Assembly (NCBI GenBank): GCA_913057235.1
Contig: CAJXNI010000005.1
Span: forward strand, 62,001 to 126,000
DNA: 64,000 nucleotides
Origin: an uncultured Bacteroidota bacterium
GTDB taxonomy: Bacteria > Bacteroidota > Bacteroidia > Flavobacteriales > Schleiferiaceae
Direction: 5' to 3'
Both the position numbers and the translations under genes were made by a program. Positions 53,161 through 61,983 of the stretch are shown here, piece after piece. Numbering within the stretch: position 1 is the first letter of the stretch; the number at the start of each line of letters is the position of its first letter. Under the pieces are notes generated by a model. It saw nothing but the letters and a program-made list of their open reading frames with translations. It was not told the origin of the DNA and made no database searches.

Positions 53161-53742
53161 TTATATGATTCCGCGCTCTTTTAAAACCCAATGAGCTTTA
53201 AGTACGCCAGCCACGCTAAGGCTATCTACAATTTTTCCTTTTAGCACCCAATCCAGAACGGTGGTGAAAGGAACCTTTTGTAAGCTTAGTTTTTCTGTTT
53301 CATCAGGGGCGGTGGGAACTTCTTGTAGGTCTTGTGCAATATAAATGCGTGCTTGCTCAGTGGTGGCAGAATTGCTTAAATCCATTTCTTGAATGAGCTC
53401 CCACTTTTGCGCTTTTAAACCGGCTTCTTCGGCTAGTTCTCTTTGGGCGCTTTTCAGCGGATCTTGCTCTATGGGGCCACCCCCTTCAATAATTTCCCAG
53501 GTAAACTTTCCTTGAAAGGGAAAACGCTCTTGCCCCACCAGCCAAGTGTTGTATTCTTCATCTAGAGGAATGATACCTATTGCCAAATTTTTAAAATGCA
53601 CTACGCCATATTGGCCTTCTCCGCCATTAGGGTTTATAATAGCACTGTGGGTTACTTTAATCCAGGGGTTATCATAAACCTGCCTGCAATTGAGTTCAGT
53701 CCATTCGCCAACTTTTCGGGGAAAATCTTCAGTTGTAGGCAT
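53161..53742 (-). CDS. Nudix hydrolase (ADP-ribose pyrophosphatase-like)
   Basis: 193 residues. The Nudix box is GGGPIEQDPLKSAQRELAEE followed by AGL; the REL.EE.G part that binds metal is intact, while the first Glu of the consensus is Gln or shifted by one. The N-terminal WTELNCRQVYDNPWIKVTHS is typical of NUDT5-like enzymes, which split ADP-sugars. It is one base after the stop of the upstream YwqK-like gene. Confidence 0.87.
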   Translation of the reverse strand: MPTTEDFPRKVGEWTELNCRQVYDNPWIKVTHSAIINPNGGEGQYGVVHFKNLAIGIIPLDEEYNTWLVGQERFPFQGKFTWEIIEGGGPIEQDPLKSAQRELAEEAGLKAQKWELIQEMDLSNSATTEQARIYIAQDLQEVPTAPDETEKLSLQKVPFTTVLDWVLKGKIVDSLSVAGVLKAHWVLKERGII

Positions 53743-53743
53743 G

Positions 53744-55363
53744 TTAATTACTGTTTTGCCGTTCGGCCTCTTCTCGTGCGCGTTCCCGTTTCATTTCACG
53801 CTCATAGCGTCTGCCATACTTAATTTTTTCTCCGTTGTACTTCACTTCTTCACCTTCATCATACTCTATGGTTATAATACGTTCACCACTTTCGGTGAAA
53901 AACTCCCAGAGCCCGTCTCGCTTGTCTCCCAAGTATTGGCCTCGTCTGCGCACTTGCCCGTTATCGTAATAAAAAACAAAGTCTCCATTTTTAAGACCAC
54001 TTTCATAGCGTCCCTCAAATCTCAATTGATTATTACTTAGATAATAAGAACGCCATACCCCCGTGCGCTGGCCTTCAAAATAAGAGCCTTCCTCGCGGTG
54101 ATCATTTATTTGAAAGAACCAATCGCCCTCGCGGTAACCATCCACATAAGAGCCCTCTGCAATTACCGCTCCGGTGTCATTGTATTCAATAGACTTTCCA
54201 TCTTCTCGGCCGTTAAAATAATTTTCTACCCGCCAAAGTTCTTCATTCTCATGGTACCAAATCCATTCTCCATCAGGTTCACCTCTCAAGTAGGAACCCA
54301 CCTGTTCCAGCTTTTGCTCCTCGGGATAAAAGTATTTCCATTCTCCTACTTTTAAATCATCGCGGTAACGCCCACTAGCCTTAAGGTTACCGCTGGGGTA
54401 AAAGTGCTTCCAAGGGCCTTGTTTTCGACCTTGCTCATCAATTATACCTTCGTATAAGACCTTGCCATCCTCATATATCTTACTACTAACAACATTTCCT
54501 TCATCGTCATACTCCCGGTGAACGCCTACCGGCTGCCCGTTACGATAAGCCCCCTTGCTAGCCAGCTTTCCGGTTTTAGGGTTAAGGGTCCGTTTTATTT
54601 CAACTTTACTGGACTCCTTGGCCCCCTCTTGTAGAACACCCATCACCCATTTTTCCACCCGTATGAGGTTGCCATTAGACTGATAATATTTCCAATAGCC
54701 ATTTTTAAGATCGTTCACATAGGGCCCTTCAACCTTGATTACGCCATTGGGGTAAAACTCCATCCAAAGCCCTTGCTTCTGATTTTGTTGGTCAATTTGA
54801 TTAATATCTTGCTTGCGCACCAATTGGTTATTTTTGTAGGTGAGCAGGGTAATAATTCGTTGATCTTCCTGAGCATAAACGAAGCCGGTACCTGAAGATT
54901 TGCCTTTTTGGTACGGTACCTCTTTTTTGAGTTTGCCTGAAGGGTAAAAGTATTGCTCGGTGCCTTCAACCAGATCATTTTGGTAGGGCGTTATTTTTAC
55001 CAGGTTACCCTCCTTAAAACTACGGCTGGGTCCTTCTTTTATACCAAGCTTGTAGGTGATCTCAGCTGTTTTGAGACCTTCTCTGTTATAAAAAACCCAA
55101 AGACTGTCTAGCTTAAAGTTTCTGCGGTTCCCCTCGGTTTTTAAATTTCCATTGCGCCAGTAACTCTTCCAGTAACCGTTGGGCTGGCCATTTACTAGGT
55201 TGCCTTCACTACTTTTAGCACCCCCCTCATAGTAATACACCTTGTAGGTTACGCTATCACCTCCGTTCTGCGAAAGCGAAAGTAGGGGAATGGTAAGAAA
55301 CAGCAGAAGAGCCCACCTTTTTAATACTATACCTATATATCTTTTTAAATTATTTAAAACCAA
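53744..55363 (-). CDS. secreted MORN/YwqK-repeat protein
   Basis: 539 residues with a signal peptide (LLLFLTIPLLSLSQ). The body is about 20 tandem copies of a 22-24 residue motif such as GYWKSYWRNGNLKTEGN, GLWMEFYPNGVIKVEGPYVN and GEWKYFYPEEQKLEQVGSY, the MORN/YwqK type repeat. It ends in an Arg/Glu-rich tail. Often annotated as YwqK-family antitoxin, but the repeats say nothing of toxin action; probably an envelope or surface protein. Its start borders the candidate origin region. Confidence 0.85.
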   Translation of the reverse strand: MVLNNLKRYIGIVLKRWALLLFLTIPLLSLSQNGGDSVTYKVYYYEGGAKSSEGNLVNGQPNGYWKSYWRNGNLKTEGNRRNFKLDSLWVFYNREGLKTAEITYKLGIKEGPSRSFKEGNLVKITPYQNDLVEGTEQYFYPSGKLKKEVPYQKGKSSGTGFVYAQEDQRIITLLTYKNNQLVRKQDINQIDQQNQKQGLWMEFYPNGVIKVEGPYVNDLKNGYWKYYQSNGNLIRVEKWVMGVLQEGAKESSKVEIKRTLNPKTGKLASKGAYRNGQPVGVHREYDDEGNVVSSKIYEDGKVLYEGIIDEQGRKQGPWKHFYPSGNLKASGRYRDDLKVGEWKYFYPEEQKLEQVGSYLRGEPDGEWIWYHENEELWRVENYFNGREDGKSIEYNDTGAVIAEGSYVDGYREGDWFFQINDHREEGSYFEGQRTGVWRSYYLSNNQLRFEGRYESGLKNGDFVFYYDNGQVRRRGQYLGDKRDGLWEFFTESGERIITIEYDEGEEVKYNGEKIKYGRRYEREMKRERAREEAERQNSN

Positions 55364-55437
55364 TGCTGTTTTTGCTAATCTGTTAATTGGTTGTAAAACT
55401 ATTGAAAGGGTTGCTTGCTTTTTTCATTCGCCTGCTT

Positions 55438-55446
55438 TTATTCACA
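55438..55446 (+). promoter_or_regulatory. DnaA box
   Basis: TTATTCACA matches the DnaA-box consensus TTATnCACA exactly. It lies within the gene-free AT-rich gap. Confidence 0.55.
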
Positions 55447-55588
55447 GTGTATTAACAACTGTGTACGGCTTAAGCGCTTCTAAACTAAATAGTAAACGCT
55501 AAAAATGCACAATTGTTAAGAACCGATAACAACAAGACGTTTTTTAAAAGTTATAACAGGAGAAGTGGTTAATAAGATTAGCCTTGGC

Positions 55589-55597
55589 TGTGCATAA
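55589..55597 (-). promoter_or_regulatory. DnaA box
   Basis: The minus strand reads TTATGCACA, an exact TTATnCACA match, in the opposite orientation to the box at 55438 and 143 bases from it. Confidence 0.55.
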
Positions 55598-55704
55598 ATA
55601 CTCTAAAGCTTTTGATAATCTCAGACCCATATTCAAGCAATTTTTCAGAGAGATTTTAAGCTCTAAAAAGTCAAGCATAAATTTCAAGAACTAATTAACA
55701 GCCT

Positions 55705-55712
55705 TACCTTTG
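55705..55712 (+). promoter_or_regulatory. promoter box of rpiB
   Basis: TACCTTTG matches TAnnTTTG. It lies 77 bases upstream of the rpiB ATG, giving a long AU-rich leader. Confidence 0.4.
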
Positions 55713-55789
55713 ATAGAGATTTAACCTTGTTAATTGTAAAATATTGACTTAAAGTTAGTTTAACCATTTATTAATATTTATTAACAGCT

Positions 55790-56218
55790 ATGCAAATTGC
55801 AATAGGCGGAGATCACGCAGCGGTGGCTTTAAAGCCAAAGCTGATTTCATTTTTAGAAGAGCGTGGGCACGAGGTTCTTAACTTTGGTACCGATACGGCC
55901 GATAGTGTGGATTACCCTGATTTTGGTCACCCCGTTGCGGAAGCCATAACCCAAGGTACTTCTAAATTGGGTATTGTTATTTGTGGCAGCGGTAATGGGA
56001 TAAATATGACCGTTAACAAGCATAAAGGCATACGCTCTGCTTTGTGCTGGAATACGGAGCTGGCTGCGTTGGCCCGTCAGCATAACAATGCCAATGTTTT
56101 GGCACTGCCGGCCCGTTTTATCAGTCAAGAAGAAGCTTTAGGTATAGTAGCTTCTTTTTTAGACCATGAATTTGAAGGGGGTAGGCATCAAAGGCGGGTA
56201 GACAAAATTAACGGTTAG
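55790..56218 (+). CDS. rpiB: ribose-5-phosphate isomerase B
   Basis: 142 residues. It opens MQIAIGGDHAAVALKPKL, the RpiB/LacAB start, with DSVDYPDFGHPVAEAI and the catalytic Cys in IVICGSGNGINMTVNKHKGI. NNANVLALPARFIS then completes the active site. It interconverts ribose 5-phosphate and ribulose 5-phosphate in the pentose phosphate pathway. It overlaps the convergent lipoprotein gene by 4 bases. Confidence 0.95.
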   Translation: MQIAIGGDHAAVALKPKLISFLEERGHEVLNFGTDTADSVDYPDFGHPVAEAITQGTSKLGIVICGSGNGINMTVNKHKGIRSALCWNTELAALARQHNNANVLALPARFISQEEALGIVASFLDHEFEGGRHQRRVDKING

Positions 56219-57114
56219 GGAGTCAATACTTTTTCCAGCTCCTGGTTTAAACGCTCCAGATTTTTTCCCTGCATTTTTCCATCGCCTTTAAGGCTAAGTA
56301 CGCGGTTATGCGCATTGCCTTGCATCTTATTTAGTAATTGCAAATAATTTAGGTTGCTGGCTCGGTTTAGTGGATAGTCTTCAAACAATATCCAAAAGTT
56401 GGCTCCTGGTAAATGGGTATAAACTTCACTAAGCGGCTCTTGATTAAAGCTTAACCAGTACTTGTTGGTTTGCATACCCAAAATGATGTTGTTAGGGTCA
56501 GTTCTCTTAACACGCCTTATGGCTAATTCTAGTTGTGGTAAACTATCTAACTTTAAATATTCCTGTATGAAACTGCGCTCAGCCGGGTTAAGGGAATCTT
56601 TCTCGGTAAGTTTTTCCAGCTCCAGTAAAGGACTAAATGGCCCGCCATTTACATAAATCACGCTATCGGCTTTAAGCTGTACGGCTACAGTAGGAGCTAG
56701 ATAGGCGCCTTCTTCTACACCTAAAACAACCAAATTATTAAACTGCGCTTTGCTGCTGCTTTTTAAATACCGGGCGGTGCTTATAATTTCACTGGCTCTT
56801 TGGCTGGCAAAATTCATTTCTCGTAAAAGGTAAAACTCACCCTCCTTAGGGGCGGTAATTTCTACAATTTCATAACCGGCCTTTAATAACTTCTCAAAAA
56901 CCGGCAGCTGCTTTACAGAAAGGCTGTCAAGTGCAGGAGGTAAATACAACAGCGTTTTGGTAACAGGCTTGTCAAGCTTGTAAATAGTGTAGGGTATGGG
57001 AGCGTATTGTCCTTTAAAATTATGCTGGGCGGTGGTTGTTTGCAGCTGAGGCTTGCACGCCCAAAACAGGGCACAAACAATTAGCAGGGAGAGCCTATTA
57101 ATAAAATTGGTCAT
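56215..57114 (-). CDS. lipoprotein with alpha/beta-hydrolase-like fold lacking the nucleophile
   Basis: 299 residues with a lipoprotein signal (Cys20, ALFWACKPQ). TLLYLPPALDSLS and the helix after it, then NLVVLGVEEGAYLAPTVA, follow the alpha/beta-hydrolase plan. At the nucleophile elbow the expected GxSxG reads GVEEG, so Ser is replaced by Glu. Later pieces (SVIYVNGGPF, FWILFEDYPL) fit core strands. It is probably not an active serine hydrolase. The family is assigned by layout only. Confidence 0.6.
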   Translation of the reverse strand: MTNFINRLSLLIVCALFWACKPQLQTTTAQHNFKGQYAPIPYTIYKLDKPVTKTLLYLPPALDSLSVKQLPVFEKLLKAGYEIVEITAPKEGEFYLLREMNFASQRASEIISTARYLKSSSKAQFNNLVVLGVEEGAYLAPTVAVQLKADSVIYVNGGPFSPLLELEKLTEKDSLNPAERSFIQEYLKLDSLPQLELAIRRVKRTDPNNIILGMQTNKYWLSFNQEPLSEVYTHLPGANFWILFEDYPLNRASNLNYLQLLNKMQGNAHNRVLSLKGDGKMQGKNLERLNQELEKVLTP

Positions 57115-57126
57115 ATTAGCAATGTT

Positions 57127-58557
57127 TTGATTAACCCCATAGACCTAATCATATTTATTGTGTACCTCCTGGCCATGCTGGGGGTGGGTTTCTACTTTAT
57201 GCGTAGAAACAAAGATATTGATGATTACTATGTGGGCGGCCGTGGAATGAGTAGCTACCACATAGGACTTAGTGTAGTAGCCACAGATGTAGGGGGCGGC
57301 TTTTCCATAGGCTTGGGTGGTTTAGGTTTTGCTATCGGTCTAGCCGGAAGTTGGATGCTCTTTACCGGTCTGCTGGGCGCCTGGTTATCAGCTTACTTTT
57401 TAATTCCTCGGGTTTTTAAACTGATTAGAAAGCACAAACTTTACACCTTCCCTGAAATATTTCTGTACCTCTTTAATTCCCGCGTGGCACTTTTTGCAGG
57501 TATTGTTTCAGCCATTGGCTACATAGGTTTTACCAGTGCCCAAATTTTAGCAGGTGCTAAATTGGCCACGGCCACCTTCCCTTCATTAGACTTGCAAACG
57601 GCCGTACTGATTATGGGCGTAACAGCCGTAATTTATACAGTATTAGGGGGCTTAAAGGCGGTAATTTATACCGATACAGTGCAATGGATTCTACTCATGG
57701 GCGGCTTGGTATTTATTGGCATACCCTTAGCCTATTTTGAGGTTGGTGGTTATGCCACCATCAAAGAAACGTTGGATCCGGGCTTTTTGAATTTCTTTAA
57801 TTTACCCTGGCATCAGGTGGTGAATTGGGCCATAACCATTATCCCCATCTGGTTTATAGGTATGACTTTGTATCAAAGAATTTACGCCAGCCGCGATGAA
57901 AAAACAGCTCGTAAAGCATGGTTTATTGCGGGTATTTTTGAGTGGCCTATTATGGCCTTTATGGGCGTGTTGCTGGGCTTGTTTGCCCGGGTGGCTTTAC
58001 AGCAAGGAATGTTTGAAAGCATTGGCTACACCTCTTTATCAGGCATAGATGCTGAAATGGGCCTGCCTGTTTTATTACGCACGGTGTTGCCGGTTGGCCT
58101 TATGGGCCTTATGATGTCGGCTTACTTTTCAGCTATTATGAGCACAGCTGATAGCTGCCTTATGGCGGCCAGCGGCAATTTGGTGACCGATATTCTAGCA
58201 CGCTTTCTCCCTATTTCTGAAGAGAAATTATTGCGCAATTCGCAAATTGCCACCTTTATAATTGGCGCCCTGGCTTTGCTTTTGGCAACGGTTATGACCA
58301 ACGTTTTAGACCTTATGTTGCTATCCTATTCTTTTATGGTTTCAGGCTTGTTTGTACCCTTGTTGGCCGCGTTGTTCTTTAAAAAGAAAGATCCCCTGGC
58401 GGCTATGGTAGCCATCATAGCGGGAGGAGGCACCACCCTAACACTGGAGATTCTTAAGCTTAAAGAACTCATAAGCATGCCATTGCAATTAGACCCAAAC
58501 CTGTATGGAATTAGCGCTTCCTTAATCTGCTATCTACTAATTTCAAATAGAAAATGA
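57127..58557 (+). CDS. sodium:solute symporter family protein
   Basis: 476 residues with about 13 membrane helices. The N-terminal YYVGGRGMSSYHIGLSVVAT, GGFSIGLGGLGFAIGLAG and the later MMSAYFSAIMSTADSCLMAA, with the Na+-site Ser/Thr region, are SSS signatures. The substrate is not evident. The start is TTG 57127; the next Met (residue 17) would cut the first helix. Only 12 bases separate this start from the divergent lipoprotein start. Confidence 0.9.
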   Translation: MINPIDLIIFIVYLLAMLGVGFYFMRRNKDIDDYYVGGRGMSSYHIGLSVVATDVGGGFSIGLGGLGFAIGLAGSWMLFTGLLGAWLSAYFLIPRVFKLIRKHKLYTFPEIFLYLFNSRVALFAGIVSAIGYIGFTSAQILAGAKLATATFPSLDLQTAVLIMGVTAVIYTVLGGLKAVIYTDTVQWILLMGGLVFIGIPLAYFEVGGYATIKETLDPGFLNFFNLPWHQVVNWAITIIPIWFIGMTLYQRIYASRDEKTARKAWFIAGIFEWPIMAFMGVLLGLFARVALQQGMFESIGYTSLSGIDAEMGLPVLLRTVLPVGLMGLMMSAYFSAIMSTADSCLMAASGNLVTDILARFLPISEEKLLRNSQIATFIIGALALLLATVMTNVLDLMLLSYSFMVSGLFVPLLAALFFKKKDPLAAMVAIIAGGGTTLTLEILKLKELISMPLQLDPNLYGISASLICYLLISNRK

Positions 58558-58558
58558 T

Positions 58559-58987
58559 ATGAAGTTTACCATTATTAAAAGTGAAGACGGTCCTCATGAA
58601 AAGTATACCAACCAGGTAATTGCCGGCTTTTTGCATAAGCACCTTGAGCAGTACGGAGACCCCAAAGAAGATATTTTGGCCTGTTTAGACTATGTTTTTA
58701 CCAGAGGTGGTTTTGTAACCGTAGGCTCAGAGGCCGATACTATTAAGGGAATTGTTATTATTAATGAAACAGGCATGAGCGGTTACATTCCTGAAAATAT
58801 TTTGGTCTACATAGCGGTTGATCCAGCCTTTAGAGGCGAAGGAAATGGCCGGGCCCTCATGGAAAAAGCGCTAGCCGAAGCTAAAGGTAATGTGGCCTTA
58901 CACGTAGAGCCTGATAACCCCGCCCGATACTTGTACGAGAATTTAGGTTTTACCAGCAAGTATTTAGAAATGCGTTATACCAGATAG
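58559..58987 (+). CDS. GNAT family N-acetyltransferase
   Basis: 142 residues. The acetyl-CoA motif is YIAVDPAFRGEGNGRALMEK, then ALHVEPDNPARYLYENLGF with the typical NPA and Y positions. The acceptor is unknown. It starts one base after the symporter and ends six bases before the amidohydrolase, so the three are one transcript. Confidence 0.9.
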   Translation: MKFTIIKSEDGPHEKYTNQVIAGFLHKHLEQYGDPKEDILACLDYVFTRGGFVTVGSEADTIKGIVIINETGMSGYIPENILVYIAVDPAFRGEGNGRALMEKALAEAKGNVALHVEPDNPARYLYENLGFTSKYLEMRYTR

Positions 58988-58993
58988 CAAGCG

Positions 58994-60130
58994 GTGCAGT
59001 CACTTATAAGTATTCGTCAGCACCTCCATCAGTTTCCTGAGCTCTCAGGACAGGAATATCAAACTCAGCAGTTTCTCAAGAAGCAGTTAGCTCCACGGGA
59101 CCCAGATTATTTGCAAGAAGTGGCCACCACGGGCTTACTGGTGGAGTTCTGGTCAAAGCGTGCCGGTCCTAATATTTTACTCAGAGCCGACATTGATGCT
59201 CTCCCCATTGCGGAAATCAACAGTTTTGCGCACCGTAGCCGTAAAGAAAATGAATCGCACAAATGCGGGCATGATGGGCACACCGCCATTTTAGTGGGCG
59301 TTGCGCGTCAATTAGCACAACACCCACCACAGACAGGAAAAGTATTTCTTCTCTTTCAACCGGCCGAAGAAATAGGGCAGGGGGCCCAAGCGGTGTTGAA
59401 TGATCCAGAGTTTAAAAAGTGGTCTTTTGACCAATGTTTTGCCTTGCATAATTTACCCGGTTACCCCATGCACCAGATCATTTGCAAGCCGCACCAGTTT
59501 TCCGCAGGAGCGGTAAGCGTAGCTTTTAGGCTGTTTGGTAAAACGGCCCATGCTGCTCAACCCGAAAAAGGGCTTAACCCCAGCCAGGCTTTAAGCGCTA
59601 TTTTACAACTGAGGGAAAGGTTTACGCAGCCTAAAACTGATGCACAAGACTTTGCCCTGGTAACGCCCGTATACGCCACGCTAGGGGAGAAGTCTTATGG
59701 AGCATCGGCCGGCTATGCCGAAGCCCACTTTACCCTGCGCGCGTGGAATCAAGAGCATTTAGAGCAGGTATGTAAAGCCCTTAGCCATGCGGTAAAATCT
59801 CAGGCTACAGCCGAGGGACTTTGGTTGGAAGAAGAATGGTTTGAGGTTTTTCACGCCAATTACAACCACCCAAGAGCCTATGATTTGGTAAAGCAAAGCG
59901 CTGCTAGGCACAACCTTAGTTGGCAGGAAATGGAACGGCCCTTTAGATGGACGGAAGATTTTGGGCTTTTGAGTAGTACTTTCACCGGAGCTATGTTTGG
60001 ATTAGGGGCTGGTGAGCAGACTCCTGCCCTGCACAATCCAGATTATGATTTTCCAGATGAAATTATTGAAACGGGCGTAAAGATGTTTGTAGAAATACTG
60101 AGCCAGGCTCAGTACAACCAGGCGACATGA
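58994..60130 (+). CDS. M20 family amidohydrolase (N-acyl-amino-acid/hippurate hydrolase-like)
   Basis: 378 residues, GTG start. Metal ligands are visible in RADIDALPI, the CGHDGHTAIL segment and FQPAEEIGQGAQAV (Glu pair), with His in FALHNLPGYP and a C-terminal HNPDYDFPDE. The domain order is that of M20D amidohydrolases, which remove acyl groups from amino acids. The substrate is inferred only at family level. It forms a unit with symporter and GNAT genes, suggesting uptake and use of an acylated amino acid. Confidence 0.9.
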   Translation: MQSLISIRQHLHQFPELSGQEYQTQQFLKKQLAPRDPDYLQEVATTGLLVEFWSKRAGPNILLRADIDALPIAEINSFAHRSRKENESHKCGHDGHTAILVGVARQLAQHPPQTGKVFLLFQPAEEIGQGAQAVLNDPEFKKWSFDQCFALHNLPGYPMHQIICKPHQFSAGAVSVAFRLFGKTAHAAQPEKGLNPSQALSAILQLRERFTQPKTDAQDFALVTPVYATLGEKSYGASAGYAEAHFTLRAWNQEHLEQVCKALSHAVKSQATAEGLWLEEEWFEVFHANYNHPRAYDLVKQSAARHNLSWQEMERPFRWTEDFGLLSSTFTGAMFGLGAGEQTPALHNPDYDFPDEIIETGVKMFVEILSQAQYNQAT

Positions 60131-60212
60131 ACAAACCTTGTAGTATTTCTTTGATATATTTAGTTTAAACAGAATGGAAGTCTTAAACTACTTCTGTTGA
60201 ATCTTAAAAAAT

Positions 60213-61292
60213 ATGGCCTATTTAACGTTTGATAGAGCAAAATTAAAACACAACTTTAATTACCTTAACCAGCTATTCAAAAGCCATTCAATAGATTGGG
60301 CAATAGTTACCAAGCTACTTTGCGGAGAAGAAAAATACCTGAAAGAAGTAATTGATTTAGGTATCAAGGAAATTTGTGATGCCCGCATAAGCAACCTTAA
60401 GGCTATTAAGGAAATGGCCCCACCTGATGTAGAAACGGTGTACATAAAGCCACCGGCCAAAAAAAACATTCCTGATTTGGTGCGCTACGCTAACACCAGC
60501 TTTAACAGTGAGTACGATACCATTAAAGAAATAAACAAGGAAGCCAAGCGCCAAAATACTACCCATAAAATTATCATAATGATAGAGCTGGGAGATCTGC
60601 GGGAAGGCATTATGGGCGATGAGTTGATCGACTTCTACGGCTCTATTTTTGAGTTGCCCAACATTGAAATTACTGGTATTGGCTCCAATCTTAATTGCCT
60701 GCACGGTGTAATGCCCAGCCAGGATAAGCTCATACAACTTTCGCTGTACAAGCAACTGATAGAAGCTAAGTTTAACCGCAAAATCCCTTGGATTACGGGT
60801 GGGACCTCTGTGGTAGTACCCTTGCTTATAAGCCGCCAACTCCCTGAAGGCATAAATCACTTTAGGGTAGGCGAAACTTTATTTTTTGGCACCGACCTGG
60901 TGCATGACGGCCCTATTAAGGAAATGAAGCAGGGCTTGGTAAAGCTCTACGCGCAAATCATAGAAATCACAGAGAAACCCATGGTTCCCATTGGTGAAAT
61001 GGAGGCCAATCCGCAAGGGGAGGTTTTTGAAGTAGATGAAAGTTTGTACGGGCAAACCAGTCACCGGGCTATTTTAGATGTAGGCTCTTTAGATATTTCC
61101 ATTGACTATTTAATTTGTGAAGACGCAGATGTAGAGTTTATGGGCAGTAGCAGTGATATGCTGGTGATTGATATTAAAGACAATGCCCGTAATTATAAAG
61201 TAGGAGACTTTTTGGCCTTTGACCTTAAGTACATGGGTGCGCTAACCCTTTTCAACTCGCATTACATAGAAAAACGCATTATTGAAGATTAG
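60213..61292 (+). CDS. alanine/ornithine racemase family PLP enzyme
   Basis: 359 residues. The N-terminal barrel is of the Alr type, with YLTFDRAKLKHNFNYL and the PLP-binding Lys34 in WAIVTKLLCG; IGSNLNCLHGVMPSQ and ITGGTSVVVPLL follow, and the protein ends in a short beta domain (RNYKVGDFLAFDL). This matches the ornithine/alanine racemase group rather than classic Alr. It may make D-ornithine or D-alanine for the cell wall or for amino-acid metabolism. It overlaps the M23 gene by 4 bases. Confidence 0.88.
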   Translation: MAYLTFDRAKLKHNFNYLNQLFKSHSIDWAIVTKLLCGEEKYLKEVIDLGIKEICDARISNLKAIKEMAPPDVETVYIKPPAKKNIPDLVRYANTSFNSEYDTIKEINKEAKRQNTTHKIIIMIELGDLREGIMGDELIDFYGSIFELPNIEITGIGSNLNCLHGVMPSQDKLIQLSLYKQLIEAKFNRKIPWITGGTSVVVPLLISRQLPEGINHFRVGETLFFGTDLVHDGPIKEMKQGLVKLYAQIIEITEKPMVPIGEMEANPQGEVFEVDESLYGQTSHRAILDVGSLDISIDYLICEDADVEFMGSSSDMLVIDIKDNARNYKVGDFLAFDLKYMGALTLFNSHYIEKRIIED

Positions 61293-61981
61293 GGTAGAAA
61301 AGCAACTTTTAGAATAAGATTGGGGTTAGGACAATTAGCCAGCATCCTACCTTTTTCTTCTTGAGTGCACACGCCAGGGTAGTCCCCCTGGTAATTGCCA
61401 ATTTCTTTGATCAGCTGAAAATGCAGGTGAGGTGGCCAACCTACATTTTCATGCACATCTCCCAGCTGCCCTAGTTTAGCAACAGCCCCATAGTGTTGTC
61501 CCACTTTATAATGCAGTAAAGAAGCCATTGATAAATGGCCGTATAAACTGTAAAAAGTGTAGGTTTCTAATTGGTGTCTCAGAATTAAAGCTCCTCCGTA
61601 ATCGCCTGGCGCACCGTTGTAGGCAAAGCTGTGAACCTCACCAGGCAAGGGGCAAAAAACATCGGTATAAGCCGGGGCCCAAACATCTACACCCAGGTGG
61701 TGGTGCCTTTCGGCCGAAGAGCCATTATTAAAATGGCTAAAGCGTTTATAGATTATTCTATTTTCGGCATAACCGCCTACCCCATAGTTTTTTTGGGCAG
61801 CCAGTAATTCTTTATGGAGGTAAAGACTTAAACCCGCTGCATTTTGCACGTTTTTGAAATCAGTATTTTGATTACTCCTGGAAAGATTAAACACCAAAGT
61901 GTTGCCTTCATTTAAATCAAAGGAAAAAAGAGGGGCAAACTGTTGTTTGGTTAAAACTTCTCTCAAATACACTTTAAGCAA
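61289..61981 (-). CDS. M23 family metallopeptidase, secreted-like
   Basis: 230 residues. The Zn ligands are in HHHLGVDVWAPAYTDV (His, Asp) and GWPPHLHFQL (HLH). There is no clear signal peptide in this frame, so the start may lie elsewhere or the protein is cytoplasmic. The start codon is TTG 61981; a later GTG is also possible. It should cleave peptidoglycan peptides. It begins 2 bases after the stop of the frameshifted hemerythrin, on the same strand. Confidence 0.85.
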   Translation of the reverse strand: MLKVYLREVLTKQQFAPLFSFDLNEGNTLVFNLSRSNQNTDFKNVQNAAGLSLYLHKELLAAQKNYGVGGYAENRIIYKRFSHFNNGSSAERHHHLGVDVWAPAYTDVFCPLPGEVHSFAYNGAPGDYGGALILRHQLETYTFYSLYGHLSMASLLHYKVGQHYGAVAKLGQLGDVHENVGWPPHLHFQLIKEIGNYQGDYPGVCTQEEKGRMLANCPNPNLILKVAFLP

Positions 61982-61983
61982 TT

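Larger units (their letters stand above)
55364..55789. other. oriC: candidate replication origin (AT-rich gap with DnaA boxes)
   Basis: This 426-base gap has no gene. It holds two perfect DnaA boxes of the TTATnCACA form, TTATTCACA at 55438-55446 (+) and TTATGCACA at 55589-55597 (-), and a 7 of 9 match AAATGCACA at 55503-55511. AT-rich tracts follow, including TTTATTAATATTTATTAACA near 55768, which could unwind. The flanking genes diverge from it. Two parS sites lie 26-28 kb away. It contains a promoter box for rpiB (55705). The origin claim is inference. Confidence 0.5.

Noticed and set aside
53744-55363. YwqK-repeat gene as a toxin-antitoxin module
   Set aside because: The protein is a secreted MORN-type repeat protein and no toxin gene is adjacent; the name comes from database habit.
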